Notes: generated by a model not told the origin, from the letters alone. DNA of 64,000 nucleotides from Hoeflea marina (GCF_003182275.1 NZ_QGTR01000005.1:289934-353933); one strand, 5' to 3'. Positions 42,178-54,394 are shown, counted from the stretch's first letter. A program made the numbers and translations.

Positions 42178-42202
42178 AAAGCGGCCCTTGTGGCCGCTTT
42201 TT
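42178..42202 (+). terminator. Rho-independent terminator of the atp operon
   Basis: A 9-bp stem AAAGCGGCC / GGCCGCTTT (42178-42186 with 42192-42200) with a 5-base loop is followed by TT, giving a five-T run overall. It lies 30 bp after atpC and 3 bp before the 3' end of the convergent acetyltransferase gene. Confidence 0.9.
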
Positions 42203-42204
42203 CG

Positions 42205-42723
42205 TTAGCGCGGGCTGCCGGAAGGTCCTGGATAGTCGAGCTCGCCGTGCCAGCCGGCGAGCGCGCCGGCCACAAGCTCGAGCGCGAGGAATCGCGGGCC
42301 CTGGCGATCGATCTCGGCGCCCTCCGCCAGCCGGGACCTGAAGCCGAAGCGGCAATAGTAATCCGGATGCCCATGGACGAAGACCGATCGCCAGCCGCGG
42401 CCCCGCGCCAGTTCCAGCGCTTCGCCCACCAGCCGGGTGCCGATCTGCATCTCCTGGAACTTCGGATCGACGGCCAGCGGCCGAAGCGCCAGCGCCTGGT
42501 CCGGCCCTTCCAGGCGGCTGAGGAGCACATGCCCGATCACTCGTTCGCCGAGCAGGGCCACCAGCGAGAGCGTCTCCGCCGGCGAGGCTAACAGCTGCTC
42601 GCTCAGGTCGGCCTCGCCGGGCCGTCCGAAGGCCAGTTCCTCGACCCGTCGGATCGCCGCCCTGTCGCCGGCCTCGCTTTCGCGGAACCGCGTCCGCGCC
42701 GCCGTCATCCGCCCGCCGGTCAT
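42205..42723 (-). CDS. GNAT family N-acetyltransferase (YhbS-like)
   Basis: This 172-residue acetyltransferase has an N-terminal FRESEAGDRAAIRRVEELAF, the acetyl-CoA motif PLAVDPKFQEMQIGTRLVGE and the YhbS-type signature VFVHGHPDYYCRFGFRSRLA. The acceptor is unknown. The start at 42723 overlaps the stop codon of the racemase gene (ATGA), so the two are translationally coupled; an alternative ATG lies five codons later. It is the last gene of the long minus-strand run. Confidence 0.85.
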   Translation of the reverse strand: MTGGRMTAARTRFRESEAGDRAAIRRVEELAFGRPGEADLSEQLLASPAETLSLVALLGERVIGHVLLSRLEGPDQALALRPLAVDPKFQEMQIGTRLVGEALELARGRGWRSVFVHGHPDYYCRFGFRSRLAEGAEIDRQGPRFLALELVAGALAGWHGELDYPGPSGSPR

Positions 42724-43421
42724 TGCCGGGACCCGATCGCGCGCCTGACTGCTGCCTCGGCGTGCAGCCGCGTGGTGTCGAACAGCGGCAGCGGGCTGGT
42801 CCGCGGATCGAGCAGCATGGTGATCTCGGTGCATCCCATGATCGCGCATTCGGCGCCGCGCTCCCTGAGCCTGCCGAGTATGGCCTCGTAGGCGACCCGG
42901 GAACTCTCCCGGACCACGCCCTGGCAGAGTTCGTCATAAATGATCGAATGCACCTGCGCCCGCTCGTCGTCGTCGGGAACGAGCACCGAAAGTCCGTGCC
43001 GGTCCCTGAGCCGGTGCCGGTAGAAATCGTGCTCCATGGTAAAGCGGGTGCCGATGAGCGCCACACGGCGATGGCCGGCATTCCGCAGTGCCTCCCCGGT
43101 CGGATCGGCGATGTGCAGCAGGTCCAGCCCCGACTTGGCCTCGATCTCGGTTGCGAGCTTGTGCATGGTGTTGGTCGCCAGCACCAGGAAATCGGCTCCG
43201 GCGAGCTTCAGCCCGTGGCCGGCGGCACCGAGGGCACGCGCGATGCCCGCCCAGTCGCCGGCGCGCTGCATGGCCTCGTGGTCATGGAAGTCCACCGAAT
43301 GAAGCAGGATGCGGGCGGAGTGATGGCCGCCCAGCGCGTCGCGGACGCATTCGTTCATCGCCCGGTAGTAGATCGCCGTCGACTCCCAGCTCATCCCGCC
43401 CAGAAGCCCGATCGTCTTCAT
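42720..43421 (-). CDS. Aspartate/glutamate racemase family protein
   Basis: The 233-residue protein starts [20 protein letters not shown], the YgeA/RacX signature of the Asp/Glu racemase superfamily. The second catalytic cysteine is present in [13 protein letters not shown]. The first site reads [16 protein letters not shown], with Thr-Asn-Thr and no cysteine, as in the atypical Thr/Cys active site described for E. coli YgeA. It therefore is probably an L-Asp/Glu or broad-specificity amino-acid racemase rather than MurI. It overlaps both neighbours by 4 bp (rppH upstream, acetyltransferase downstream). Confidence 0.88.
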   Translation of the reverse strand: MKTIGLLGGMSWESTAIYYRAMNECVRDALGGHHSARILLHSVDFHDHEAMQRAGDWAGIARALGAAGHGLKLAGADFLVLATNTMHKLATEIEAKSGLDLLHIADPTGEALRNAGHRRVALIGTRFTMEHDFYRHRLRDRHGLSVLVPDDDERAQVHSIIYDELCQGVVRESSRVAYEAILGRLRERGAECAIMGCTEITMLLDPRTSPLPLFDTTRLHAEAAVRRAIGSRQ

Positions 43422-43957
43422 GCCGGCGTGCCGGCGAGATGGGAGAAGGCCGCCACCACCTGGTCGTAGACCTTGCGCTTGAACGGCACGATCAGTGCCG
43501 GCAGCTCAGCCATCGGCTTCCACTCCCAGCGGTCGAATTCCGGCGTGTGGCCGTCGGGCGGCGGGTTGATGGCGATCTCGCTGTCATCGCCCTCGAAGCG
43601 ATAGGCAAACCAGCGCTGCTTCTGTCCACGGTACTTGCCCTTGAGCCCGATGCCGATCAGGTGCTCGGGCAGGTCGTAGGTGATCCAGCCCGGGGCTTCG
43701 GCAACCAGCCTTACCGAGCTCATTCCGGTCTCCTCGTGCAGTTCGCGCCGCGCGGCGGGTTCCGCATCCTCCTCGTCATCGATGCCGCCCTGGGGCATCT
43801 GCCAGCGCTGCAGCGAGCCGTCATATTCCGAATTGCCGATCGAGATCCGCTCTCCCGCCCACACCAGGCCGTCGCGGTTGAGCACCATGATGCCGACGCA
43901 GGGCCGGTAAGGAAGATCCTCCGCCCTGACCTTGCCGGCTTGCTTGTTCTTTCCCAT
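43418..43957 (-). CDS. rppH: RNA 5'-pyrophosphohydrolase RppH
   Basis: RppH removes pyrophosphate from mRNA 5' ends and starts decay. The 179-residue protein has [20 protein letters not shown] and a complete Nudix box in [20 protein letters not shown] with ETGM following. The later [20 protein letters not shown] and [18 protein letters not shown] [18 protein letters not shown] segments are typical of the family. It is seven bases downstream of the polysaccharide deacetylase-like gene and coupled to the racemase gene. Confidence 0.95.
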   Translation of the reverse strand: MGKNKQAGKVRAEDLPYRPCVGIMVLNRDGLVWAGERISIGNSEYDGSLQRWQMPQGGIDDEEDAEPAARRELHEETGMSSVRLVAEAPGWITYDLPEHLIGIGLKGKYRGQKQRWFAYRFEGDDSEIAINPPPDGHTPEFDRWEWKPMAELPALIVPFKRKVYDQVVAAFSHLAGTPA

Positions 43958-43964
43958 CAGTCCC

Positions 43965-45203
43965 TCACTGTTTTGTGGGATCGTCGGCGACGGCCGAGAT
44001 CGAGACGATCTCGATGCCCCTCGCCTTGGCCTCGTTGGCCCAGTCGGCTATCGCGCTGACGGAGACTTCGAAGGCGGAGGCGACGCCGATTGCGGTGCCG
44101 TTGCGCCGCGCGATGCGTTCGAGTTCGTCGAGCTTCTCAAGAATGTAGCCACGCTCCTGGCGTCCGTCGAGCACCAGATTGGAGGCGGCGAAGGGTATGG
44201 CCATTGCGCGCGCGAATTTGTCGGTCAGCGACTGCGCCGAGGTACCGTCGTCGAAGAACAGAAGCCCGCGTTCGCCGATGTCGCGCATCACCGGCTCCAT
44301 GGCGTCGGGAGATGACAGGAAGCGGCCGCCCATGAAATTGGTGATGCCCGTGTAGTTGGTGAACCGGGCCATGGCCGCGTGCAGGTCTGCGAGGTTCTTC
44401 TCGGCGCCGGCGGCGACGGTCAGAGTGCCCGGACCGGGATCGTTGGCGGGATAGTCGAACGGTTCGAACGGCACCTGCAGCAACAGCTCGTGACCGTCGC
44501 GGCGGGCCTCCTGCATCCAGCGCTGCAGGCTGTTGCCGTTCGCGGCGAAGGCCAGCGTGATCTCCTCGGGCAGCGTGCGGATGGCGAACTGACTGCCCGT
44601 CTGGCTCAGACCAAGACCGCCGACGACGATGGCGACGCGCGCGCCGCGGGCGCCCGACCACGGCCGGGCATAGACGTCCGCCGGACGCTTGCCGTCGGCG
44701 CCGCGGATCGGCAGGTCGCCGGCCGGCGTGTGCTCGATCACGTCCGGGTCGGGCAGATGCGCCATGCGCGGGTTCTGGCCGACGCCGCCGCCCGCCTGCA
44801 GCAGCACGGGCCCCGAGCCGCTGCGCGGCACCGGGCTCACGCGGGTGATCGTCTGGCCGTCGCCGGAGAGTGTGGTGTCGATCCTGGCGCCGGACTGGCC
44901 GGAGAGGATCGGGAGCTGGCCGGAATCGCCGGCAGCCTGTGTTTCGACGGAGGCTGACGGAGCCGGAACCTCGGGCATCGGCTCGGCCGCACCGGGCGCA
45001 TCGACTGCGACGGTGTCCGCGGATTCGGTCACGATGGAGGGTTCGGGCGGCATCGCCGTCCATGCGGCCCAGCCGGCGCCGCCGGCCAGCGCCAGGACGA
45101 TCGCCGTGCCTGTGAGCCGGTGCCGCAATTTGCGGTCGGCGGCGGATGTCCGCTTGTCTGCGGGGCGTCGTCCGCCCAGAGGCTTGTTGATATCGGTGCC
45201 CAC
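43965..45203 (-). CDS. Divergent polysaccharide deacetylase family protein (YibQ-like)
   Basis: The 412-residue protein has an N-terminal membrane anchor at about residues 32-52 and a low-complexity linker rich in Pro, Ala and Ser. The C-terminal domain (about 188-405) is a YibQ/DUF610-type deacetylase: [40 protein letters not shown], then [20 protein letters not shown] and FFDDGTSAQ. The family often lies next to ctpA and envC, as here, suggesting a cell-wall role; the substrate has not been established. Confidence 0.9.
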   Translation of the reverse strand: MGTDINKPLGGRRPADKRTSAADRKLRHRLTGTAIVLALAGGAGWAAWTAMPPEPSIVTESADTVAVDAPGAAEPMPEVPAPSASVETQAAGDSGQLPILSGQSGARIDTTLSGDGQTITRVSPVPRSGSGPVLLQAGGGVGQNPRMAHLPDPDVIEHTPAGDLPIRGADGKRPADVYARPWSGARGARVAIVVGGLGLSQTGSQFAIRTLPEEITLAFAANGNSLQRWMQEARRDGHELLLQVPFEPFDYPANDPGPGTLTVAAGAEKNLADLHAAMARFTNYTGITNFMGGRFLSSPDAMEPVMRDIGERGLLFFDDGTSAQSLTDKFARAMAIPFAASNLVLDGRQERGYILEKLDELERIARRNGTAIGVASAFEVSVSAIADWANEAKARGIEIVSISAVADDPTKQ

Positions 45204-45287
45204 GGTGACGACGGGATCCTTGTTGCGGGCGGACAGTCAAGATCCGGCCCGCATGCAGGCGTCAAGCGCGCATGCGGGCCGATCGGG

Positions 45288-46610
45288 TCAGTTCTTGGCG
45301 GCGGCCTGATCGGGAACCGGCGGGAAAGCCGCGTTGGTGGCCTCGCCGCGCAGCAGCTTCAGCGCTTCTCCGAGCTGCACGTCATCCTTGGGATCCGGCG
45401 GAACATAGGCGATCGAGCCCGACCCTTCCGTCGTCTCGTCCTTGCCCTTGATGTGGCCGCGCAGTTCCGATTCGCCTGCCGGCTGGATACGGCCGCGCAG
45501 CTCTTCGGGTACCGGCTCCTCGACCTTGATGTCGGGCTCGATGCCGATGCCCTGGATCGAGCGTCCGGACGGCGTGTAGTAGAGCGCCGTGGTCAGGCGC
45601 AGCGCTGTCGAATCGTCGAGCGGGATTATGGTCTGGACCGATCCCTTGCCGAAGGAGCGCGTGCCCAGAACCGTCGAGCGGCGATGGTCCTGCAATGCGC
45701 CGGCGACGATTTCCGAGGCAGACGCCGAACCGCCGTTGACCAGCACGATGACCGGTTTGGCGTCCGTCAGATCGCCCGGGCGGGCGTTGAACCGGCGGGT
45801 TTCCTCAGGATTGCGGCCGCGGGTGGACACGATCTCGCCGCGATCGAGGAACGCATCGGAGACGCTGATGGCCTGGTCGAGCAGCCCGCCCGGGTTGAGC
45901 CGCAGATCGAGCACGTAGCCCTTGAGCTTGTCGTCGCCGACCTCCTTTCGGATCTTGGCGATGGCGCTTTCGAGATCGTCATAGGTCTTTTCGGTAAACG
46001 AGATGATGCGCAGATAGCCGACATCGCCTTCGACCCGGGACTTGACCGCCTTGACGGCGATGATGTCGCGCACGACCTTGATCTTGATCGGCTGGTCCGC
46101 GCCTTCGCGCAGGATCGTCAGTTCGATCGGCGTGTTGACCAGGCCGCGCATCTTGTCGACCGCCTCGCCCAACGACAGGCCGCGCACGGCTTCGCCGTCG
46201 ATTTCGGAGATGAAATCGCCGGCCAGCACGCCGGCTCGCGATGCCGGGGTGTCGTCGATGGGGGCGATCACCTTGACCAACTCGTCCTCCATGGTGACCT
46301 CGATGCCGAGGCCGCCGAACTCGCCGCGGGTCTGGGTGCGCATATCGTCGGCGGCGTCGCGGTTGAGGTAGCTCGAATGCGGATCGAGCGACGTCAGCAT
46401 GCCGTTGATGGCGCTCTCCACCAGCTTGTCCTCATCGGGCGGCGTCACATACTGCGCCCGCACCCGTTCGAAGACATTGCCGAAAATCGCCAGCTGCCGG
46501 TAGGTCTCCGAGCCCGCCGCGTTGGCCGATCCGCTGTAGGACTGGACAGTGCTCAGTGCTGTGGCGCCCATCAGCGCCCCGACGACCAAAAGTGTGACCT
46601 TACGTATCAT
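45288..46610 (-). CDS. ctpA: Carboxy-terminal processing protease (S41 family)
   Basis: The 440-residue periplasmic protease begins with a signal sequence (IRKVTLLVVGALMGATALST). It has an N-terminal helical part ending SLDPHSSYLN, a PDZ domain (about residues 85-170, TPASRAGVLAGDFISEIDGE), and an S41 catalytic domain with the serine in VNGGSASASEIVAGALQDHR and the lysine in LGTRSFGKGSVQTIIPLDDS. It probably processes cell-wall hydrolases or other envelope proteins. The start at 46610 overlaps the end of the envC-like gene by 11 bp. Confidence 0.95.
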   Translation of the reverse strand: MIRKVTLLVVGALMGATALSTVQSYSGSANAAGSETYRQLAIFGNVFERVRAQYVTPPDEDKLVESAINGMLTSLDPHSSYLNRDAADDMRTQTRGEFGGLGIEVTMEDELVKVIAPIDDTPASRAGVLAGDFISEIDGEAVRGLSLGEAVDKMRGLVNTPIELTILREGADQPIKIKVVRDIIAVKAVKSRVEGDVGYLRIISFTEKTYDDLESAIAKIRKEVGDDKLKGYVLDLRLNPGGLLDQAISVSDAFLDRGEIVSTRGRNPEETRRFNARPGDLTDAKPVIVLVNGGSASASEIVAGALQDHRRSTVLGTRSFGKGSVQTIIPLDDSTALRLTTALYYTPSGRSIQGIGIEPDIKVEEPVPEELRGRIQPAGESELRGHIKGKDETTEGSGSIAYVPPDPKDDVQLGEALKLLRGEATNAAFPPVPDQAAAKN

Positions 46611-48030
46611 TACTAGCCCTTCCTGAAGACGATTCGTCTCTCCACCACGGTCGGGGATCGACGGGTTCACCGCCTCTTCTGAATTCAATGTAGAGCGTTG
46701 GCTTGCCTGAGGCTAGCGCCAATGCCGTCAAGCCTGCAAGTCTCGTCTGTCCCATTTCCGCCACCGGCTCGCCGCCCAGAACAAACTGTCCCGTCGCCAC
46801 ACGGGCCGTGCCCATTCCCGCCAGAATCACCTGGTAATTCTCCCCGACATCGAGGATCACCACCTGACCGTAGCTGCGGAACGGTCCCGCATAGATCACC
46901 CAGCCATCGACCGGAGCCACCACCGGCGCCCCGCTGCCGGAGGCCAGGACCTCGCCGGCGAATGCATGACCGGTCCCGTCGTCGGTGCCGAAATTCCGCA
47001 CCGTTTCCCCGGACACAGGACGCCGAAGCGTACCCTTCAGCGCTGAAAATGCATATGCCGGTGCAATGCGGTTTTTGTCGGGCAGAGCCCTCGCCGCCAG
47101 TTCCCGGGCCTTCTCCAGTTGCAGGGCGATTCGCTCGCGCCGCTCGGTCTCGGCTCGCAACGCCGCCGCCGCGGCCGCCCGCAGCGAACCAATCTCGGTC
47201 TCCAGCGATGCGATCAGCTTTTCGAGCTCGGTCGACCGTTCGGCAAGGCCGTTGGCCCGGTCTCTCTCGAGTTGGAGCCGGCGCTCGCTCTCCGCCTGCA
47301 GCGCCAGTTTCTCGGTGACGAGCCCCGACAGCCGCATTTCCTCACGCTCATTGGCCTCGAGCGCCAGCCGCAGCGAATCACGCTCCTCGGCGATCGTCTG
47401 GCGCAGCGCCGCGAGTTCCTTGAGATCGGCGGCCAACGCCTCGGTCTCCTTGCGGATGCCGGGAACGACGGCGCCCAAGAGGATGGCGCTGCGCACCGAG
47501 GAGAGCGCGTCCTCGGGGGTGACCAGCAGGGCCGGCGGCGGGTTGCGGCCGATGCGTTGCAGCGCGGCCAGCACCTCGGCCAGCACCGAGCGGCGCGAGA
47601 TCAGCGAGGCGCGCAGCATCTGCTGCCGACCATTGAGATCCGACAGCGACGCCTCGCCCGCCGCGATCTGCGCGTCGAGCTCGGCGCGCCGGGCCTGGGA
47701 TTGATCAAGCGCCTCGGCCAGCGACTGCTGGTCGGCTTTCAGGCCGCTGAGATCCTGCTCCAGCGAGTCGAGCGCCTTCCGGCTGCGTTCGGCTTCGCTG
47801 GCGATGGCTTCCAGATCGGCGCGGTTGCGGTCACGCTGGCTTTCGAGCACGCTCGCCGCGGGATCCTGGGCGGCGGATGCCTCGGTGGCGGGCCGCGCGG
47901 TCACCCGGGCCCCGGTCGCAGCCGATGCCCCGGCCGCCGCCATCGCGCAGGCAAGCGCCAGCGCGGCGGCGACGGCACGCCGCCGACGGCGAGCGCGGCG
48001 CCATGGGGATGGAAGAAGCAGAGCAGTCAT
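46600..48030 (-). CDS. Murein hydrolase activator (EnvC-like, degenerate LytM)
   Basis: The 476-residue protein has an Arg-rich N-terminus with a signal helix, long coiled coils (about residues 60-300, e.g. LEAIASEAERSRKALDSLEQ and ALDQSQARRAELDAQIAAGE), and a C-terminal M23/LytM domain (about 340-465). The zinc-binding motifs are lost: the His-x3-Asp region reads VRNFGTDDGTGHAFAGEVL and the last HxH region reads PTLYIEFRRGGEPVDPRPWW. Like EnvC it is therefore expected to activate amidases instead of cutting peptidoglycan itself. It is upstream of ctpA and downstream of rlmH. Confidence 0.9.
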   Translation of the reverse strand: MTALLLPSPWRRARRRRRAVAAALALACAMAAAGASAATGARVTARPATEASAAQDPAASVLESQRDRNRADLEAIASEAERSRKALDSLEQDLSGLKADQQSLAEALDQSQARRAELDAQIAAGEASLSDLNGRQQMLRASLISRRSVLAEVLAALQRIGRNPPPALLVTPEDALSSVRSAILLGAVVPGIRKETEALAADLKELAALRQTIAEERDSLRLALEANEREEMRLSGLVTEKLALQAESERRLQLERDRANGLAERSTELEKLIASLETEIGSLRAAAAAALRAETERRERIALQLEKARELAARALPDKNRIAPAYAFSALKGTLRRPVSGETVRNFGTDDGTGHAFAGEVLASGSGAPVVAPVDGWVIYAGPFRSYGQVVILDVGENYQVILAGMGTARVATGQFVLGGEPVAEMGQTRLAGLTALALASGKPTLYIEFRRGGEPVDPRPWWRDESSSGRASNDT

Positions 48031-48115
48031 GGCAGGACCCTAGCGGATTGGCCGTTAATTCTCCATGAACCATGTTCGGACCGGGCAGGCGGGTGCCGAG
48101 CCGTCCCGGCGCGCA

Positions 48116-48598
48116 TCATGCGCGATGATAGGGATGTCCGGAGAGGATGGTGGCGCAGCGGTAGAGCTGTTCGGCGGCCATGATTCGGACCATCTGGTGC
48201 GGCCAGGTCATGCGGCCGAACGAGAGCACCGCGTCCGCCCTCTGTCTGAGTTCCGGATCGTGTCCGTCGGCGCCGCCGATGGCGATCATCGCGTCGCGGC
48301 GGCCGTCGTCGCGGAAGCGCCCCATCAGGCCGGCGAACTCTTCCGAATCAAACGTCTTGCCGCGCTCGTCGAGCAGGATCAGCACCGCCGTGTCCGGGAG
48401 GGTCTTGTACAGTTCGCGCATCTCCTCGCGCTTGCGCTGCTCGGGCGCCTGGGCGCGGCTTTCCGGCACCTCGACAACGCGGGCGAGTTCGAGGCCCAGC
48501 ACCGGGCCCGCCTTGGAAAAGCGGTCTAGATAGCGGCCGGCCAGCTCCTGTTCCGGCCCCGCCTTCAACCGTCCCACGGCAAACAGGGTTATGCGCAT
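48116..48598 (-). CDS. rlmH: 23S rRNA pseudouridine1915-N3-methyltransferase RlmH
   Basis: RlmH methylates pseudouridine 1915 in 23S rRNA on the assembled 70S ribosome. The 160-residue SPOUT protein starts RITLFAVGRLKAGPEQELAG and shows LILLDERGKTFDSEEFAGLM, MIAIGGADGHDPELRQRADA and the C-terminal MTWPHQMVRIMAAEQLYRC with HPYHRA at the end. The chosen ATG gives the usual start; the frame is open 45 codons earlier. It is in the rsfS-rlmH cluster, as in most bacteria. Confidence 0.96.
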   Translation of the reverse strand: MRITLFAVGRLKAGPEQELAGRYLDRFSKAGPVLGLELARVVEVPESRAQAPEQRKREEMRELYKTLPDTAVLILLDERGKTFDSEEFAGLMGRFRDDGRRDAMIAIGGADGHDPELRQRADAVLSFGRMTWPHQMVRIMAAEQLYRCATILSGHPYHRA

Positions 48599-48802
48599 GA
48601 TGGGTGCCCACCGGGAGATGCTCGAGCCATTGCCGTCGCCTTTCTTCGGCCGGCGCCTGTCCTTCGGGCGCGGCGCGGGGGATGGTGCTGAATGCCGGGC
48701 GTCGGAGTCCCGCGCGCCTCCGGTGGAACACACAGGGCCGCTTCCACGCCTCCATCCGGAGCACCTGCCCGGTCGGGCGGTTCCGCCCGGGCATCGAGTG
48801 CT

Positions 48803-49291
48803 CTAGTGCAGCTTCTCCTCCTCGATCTCGGGGGTCTGCCACATCTTTTCGATGTTGTAGAAATCCCTGATCTCGGGTCGGAAGATATGAATGATGACAT
48901 CGCCCGAGTCGATCAGGACCCAGTCGCCATTGCTCAGGCCCTCGACGCGGGGAATGCCGAAACCGGCGTCCTTGATGTCGCTGATCAACCTGTCGCAGAC
49001 GGCGGCGACATGACGGCTCGAGCGTCCCGATGCCACCACCATGTGATCGCCGAGTGCCGATTTGCCCTGAATGTCGATGAAAACGATGTCTTCCGCCTTG
49101 GAGTCCGCGAGGCTTTCGCGGACGACGTGAAGCTGACGAAGAGCGGCTTGGACGCCACGATCCGCAGCCTGGGAGAATGCACTTGCGGTGATTCTCTTTG
49201 CTGGTGCTGTTCTCAGGGTCGTTCCTTTCCTAATCCGAACAGTCAAATTGCCGTCGCGCTCGGTGCGTCGACGCACCCATAGAATTGGCAT
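48803..49291 (-). CDS. rsfS: Ribosome silencing factor RsfS
   Basis: RsfS binds L14 and blocks subunit joining in slow growth. The conserved part has LADSKAEDIVFIDIQGKSAL, GDHMVVASGRSSRHVAAVCD and VLIDSGDVIIHIFRPEIRDF followed by YNIEKMW. The ATG at 49291 gives 162 residues, with 40 or so N-terminal residues that are poorly conserved; its ribosome-binding site is weak and a downstream TTG start cannot be excluded. It lies 15 bp after nadD, the usual nadD-rsfS-rlmH order. Confidence 0.92.
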   Translation of the reverse strand: MPILWVRRRTERDGNLTVRIRKGTTLRTAPAKRITASAFSQAADRGVQAALRQLHVVRESLADSKAEDIVFIDIQGKSALGDHMVVASGRSSRHVAAVCDRLISDIKDAGFGIPRVEGLSNGDWVLIDSGDVIIHIFRPEIRDFYNIEKMWQTPEIEEEKLH

Positions 49292-49306
49292 GCCCGCCGA
49301 GTCTTT

Positions 49307-49939
49307 TCAAGATGTGGCGGCGGCATCGCGGATGGCGCTCGAGGACAGCGACGAGCGCGGGCCGTGGATGAAGGTCCAGGCCGGGGCCTTGCGGCGCGCC
49401 AGCACGCCCGCATCCTCCTCGTCGATGCGGGCGTGGCCGTAGGCCTTGGCCATCTTCGCCGACAGATAGGACAGGGTCGATCCGGGGCGGTCGATGACGG
49501 CGATCGGGAAGGTTTCGGCGATGCCGCGCCAGTCCTGCCAGTGGTGGAAGCTGGCGAGATTGTCGGCGCCCATGATCCAGACGAAATTGACGCCCGGATT
49601 GCGCGCCTTCACATAGGCGAGCGTCCTGGCGGTGAAGCGCAGCTTCTGCGGCGCCTCGAAGGCGGTGACCTTGATGCGCGGATCGGGCGCGATCTCGCGG
49701 CTCCACCGCACCCGGTCGGCCAGCGGCGCCAGGCCGGAATGGTCCTTGAGCGGATTGCCCGGCGTGACGATCCACCACAGCTGGTCGAGCCGGAGGCGCC
49801 GCAGCGCGATTTCGGAGACCAGCGTGTGGCCGGGATGCGGCGGATTGAACGAGCCGCCGAACAGGCCGACCGACATGCCCTTCTCGACATGCGGCATGCG
49901 CAGATAGTCCGCCTGGTGGGCGAGGGGCGTGGCGGTCAA
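49307..49939 (-). CDS. nadD: Nicotinate-nucleotide adenylyltransferase
   Basis: NadD makes nicotinate adenine dinucleotide on the way to NAD. The nucleotidyl-transferase signature is VGLFGGSFNPPHPGHTLVSE, and the second motif is in SLSSSAIRDAA near the C-terminus. RLDQLWWIVTPGNPLKDHSG and FVWIMGADNLASFHHWQDWR are family-specific. The 210-residue frame begins with TTG directly after the proA stop; an ATG at 49897 (PHVEKGMSVGLFGG) is a reasonable alternative that would shorten it by 14 residues. Confidence 0.94.
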   Translation of the reverse strand: MTATPLAHQADYLRMPHVEKGMSVGLFGGSFNPPHPGHTLVSEIALRRLRLDQLWWIVTPGNPLKDHSGLAPLADRVRWSREIAPDPRIKVTAFEAPQKLRFTARTLAYVKARNPGVNFVWIMGADNLASFHHWQDWRGIAETFPIAVIDRPGSTLSYLSAKMAKAYGHARIDEEDAGVLARRKAPAWTFIHGPRSSLSSSAIRDAAATS

Positions 49940-49940
49940 A

Positions 49941-51224
49941 TCAGGGCCTGACCTGACCCGTGCCGTGCACGCGGTATTTGAACGAGGTCAGCTGCTCGAC
50001 CCCGACAGGGCCGCGGGCATGCATCTTGCCGGTGGCGATGCCGATCTCGGCGCCCATGCCGAACTCGCCGCCGTCGGCGAACTGGGTCGAGGCGTTGTGC
50101 AGGAGGATGGCCGAATCGATCTCGTTGAAGAAGCGCGCCACCACGCCGGCGTCCTCGGCGATCACCGCCTCGGTGTGGTTGGAGGAATGGCGCGCGATGT
50201 GCGCAATGGCGCCGGAAATGCCGTCGACGAGCTTCGCAGAGATGATGGCGTCGAGATATTCGGTGCGCCAATCCTCCTCGCGGGCTTCGACCGCGCCGTC
50301 AAACAGCGCCCTGACCGCCTCGTCACCGCGGATCTCGCAGCCGGCGGCGGCGAGATCGTCGAGCAGGAAGCGCGCCAGCGCGGGATCGGCCGCCCGGTCG
50401 ATGAGCAGCGTTTCGGCCGCGCCGCAGATGCCGGTGCGGCGCATCTTCGAATTGACCACCAGCGCGCGCGCCATGGCCGGATCGGCCGACGCATCGACAT
50501 AGACGTGGCAGAGGCCCTCGAGATGGGCGAAGACCGGAACCCTGGCGTCGGACTGGACGCGGGCCACCAGGCTCTTGCCGCCGCGCGGCACGATGACGTC
50601 GATGGCGCCGCCGAGGCCGGTGAGCATTTCGCCGACGGCGGCGCGGTCGGCGACCGGCACGATCTGGATGGCGTCGGCGGGCAGGCCGGCCGCCTCCAGG
50701 CCCTCCACCAGGCAGGCATGGATGGCGCGCGACGAATTGAGCGAATCCGACCCGCCGCGCAGGATGACGGCATTGCCGGCCTTCAGGCACAGCGCGCCGG
50801 CATCGGCGGTGACGTTGGGGCGGCTTTCATAGATGACGCCGATGACGCCGAGCGGCGTGCGCACCCGCTCGATCCGGAGCCCGTTGGGCCGGTCCCAGGC
50901 GGCGATCACCTCGCCCACCGGATCCTTGAGCCCGGCGATCGCGCCGACCCCCTCGATCATCGCGGCGACGCGGCCGGCATCGAGCCTGAGCCGGTCGCGC
51001 TGGGCGGCCGCCATGCCCGATGTCGCGGCATTGTCCATGTCGATGGCGTTGGCGGCGAGAATGGCGTCGGTGGAGCGCGACAGCGCCTCGGCCATCGCCA
51101 TGAGCGCCCGGTTCTTGGCCTCCGCGCCGGCCACGGCCAGCGGTCGGGCGGCGGCGCGGGCGCGCGCGCCCATGTCGGCCATCATGGCGGCTATGTCGTG
51201 CCGGGCACTGGTCTTCTCAAGCAT
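49941..51224 (-). CDS. proA: Glutamate-5-semialdehyde dehydrogenase (gamma-glutamyl phosphate reductase)
   Basis: ProA reduces glutamyl 5-phosphate to the semialdehyde in proline synthesis. The 427-residue protein has [40 protein letters not shown] and the catalytic cysteine in [17 protein letters not shown]. The C-terminal [20 protein letters not shown] and [18 protein letters not shown] are also standard. ProB is encoded 80 bp upstream on the same strand. Confidence 0.97.
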   Translation of the reverse strand: MLEKTSARHDIAAMMADMGARARAAARPLAVAGAEAKNRALMAMAEALSRSTDAILAANAIDMDNAATSGMAAAQRDRLRLDAGRVAAMIEGVGAIAGLKDPVGEVIAAWDRPNGLRIERVRTPLGVIGVIYESRPNVTADAGALCLKAGNAVILRGGSDSLNSSRAIHACLVEGLEAAGLPADAIQIVPVADRAAVGEMLTGLGGAIDVIVPRGGKSLVARVQSDARVPVFAHLEGLCHVYVDASADPAMARALVVNSKMRRTGICGAAETLLIDRAADPALARFLLDDLAAAGCEIRGDEAVRALFDGAVEAREEDWRTEYLDAIISAKLVDGISGAIAHIARHSSNHTEAVIAEDAGVVARFFNEIDSAILLHNASTQFADGGEFGMGAEIGIATGKMHARGPVGVEQLTSFKYRVHGTGQVRP

Positions 51225-51304
51225 GGTCCATCCCCCCGAATGAGGTCACCGGTTGTCATACGCAATCGCGCGCAAGCCGTAAAGCTTGCCGCGGCGCCCG
51301 GGCC

Positions 51305-52447
51305 TCAGCCCTCCGATCCCTTGCCGGAGGTGATGACGAGATCATCCCGGTGGATCATCGCCGCCCGTCCGGCATAGCCGAGGATGGCGACGATCTCCGC
51401 GGACTTGCGGCCGGCGATGCGGCGCGCCTCCTCGGCGTCATAGCTCGACAACCCGCGGGCGATCTCGCGTCCGCCGGCGTCGCAGACCGAAACCGGGTCG
51501 CCGCGGTGGAAGTCGCCGCTGACGGTGCGGATGCCGGCGGGCAGCAGGCTCTTGCCCGAGCGCAGCGCCTTTTCCGCGCCGGCGTCGATGGCCAGCCGGC
51601 CGGCGGGCTCGAGCTGACCGGCGATCCAGGTCTTGCGCGCCGTCACCGGCGTACCCGAGGGCGCAAACCAGGACGACCGGGCGCCGTTGTCGATGGCCGA
51701 GAGCGGATTGTCGATCTTGCCCGAGGCGATGATCATGGCGCAGCCGGCGCCGGTGGCGATGCGGCCGGCGTCGATCTTGGTCTTCATGCCGCCGCGCGAC
51801 AGCTCCGATCCGGCGCCGCCGGCCATGGCCTCGATCTCGGGGGTGATGGCGGCGATGGTGTCGAGGAAGCGGGCCTGCGGGTCCTGCGCCGGCGGCGCGG
51901 TGTAGAGGCCGTCGATGTCCGACAGCAGCACCAAGAGGTCGGCGCCGGCCATGGTGGCCACGCGCGCGGCCAGCCGGTCATTGTCGCCATAGCGGATTTC
52001 GCTGGTGGCCACCGTATCGTTCTCGTTGATCACCGGCACCGCGCCGCGGCGCATCAGTTCGCCGAGCGTGGCGCGCGCATTGAGATAGCGGCGGCGCTCC
52101 TCGGTGTCGCCGAGGGTGAGCAGGATCTGGCCGGCGACGATGCCGTGCTGCGACAGCCCGGCCGACCAGGCATGCGCCAGCGCGATCTGGCCGACGGCGG
52201 CGGCGGCCTGGCTCTCCTCAAGCTTGAGCGGCGCCGTGCCGAGACCGAGCACCGTCCTGCCCATGGCGATGGCGCCCGAGGAGACCACCATCACCTCGGC
52301 GCCGGCGGCGCGCAGCGCCGCAACATCGGCGCAGAGCGAATCGAGCCAGCCGCGCTTGAGGCCGGTGGCGCGGTCGACCAGCAGGGCCGAGCCGATCTTG
52401 ATGACGATCCGCCGGTGGGCGGAGACGGCTTTGCGCGTGGCTGTCAT
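51305..52447 (-). CDS. proB: Glutamate 5-kinase
   Basis: ProB phosphorylates glutamate in the first step of proline synthesis. The 380-residue protein has the kinase domain ([80 protein letters not shown]) and a C-terminal PUA domain (about 280-370, [20 protein letters not shown]). It starts 2 bp after the obgE stop. Confidence 0.97.
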   Translation of the reverse strand: MTATRKAVSAHRRIVIKIGSALLVDRATGLKRGWLDSLCADVAALRAAGAEVMVVSSGAIAMGRTVLGLGTAPLKLEESQAAAAVGQIALAHAWSAGLSQHGIVAGQILLTLGDTEERRRYLNARATLGELMRRGAVPVINENDTVATSEIRYGDNDRLAARVATMAGADLLVLLSDIDGLYTAPPAQDPQARFLDTIAAITPEIEAMAGGAGSELSRGGMKTKIDAGRIATGAGCAMIIASGKIDNPLSAIDNGARSSWFAPSGTPVTARKTWIAGQLEPAGRLAIDAGAEKALRSGKSLLPAGIRTVSGDFHRGDPVSVCDAGGREIARGLSSYDAEEARRIAGRKSAEIVAILGYAGRAAMIHRDDLVITSGKGSEG

Positions 52448-52449
52448 GG

Positions 52450-54346
<1,897 letters not shown>

Positions 54347-54362
54347 TCCGTTTGAATTGAAC

Positions 54363-54394
54363 AGAAAAGGGGAGATGGTGATCCCATCTCCCCT
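54363..54394 (-). terminator. Rho-independent terminator of the rplU-rpmA operon
   Basis: On the minus strand, an 11-bp perfect stem (54368-54378 with 54384-54394) is followed by TTTTCTGTT. It lies between rpmA and the GNAT gene. Confidence 0.88.

Noticed and set aside
46600..48030. Active M23 peptidase
   Set aside because: The zinc-ligand motifs expected for an active LytM domain are absent, so it is called as an activator, not a peptidase.
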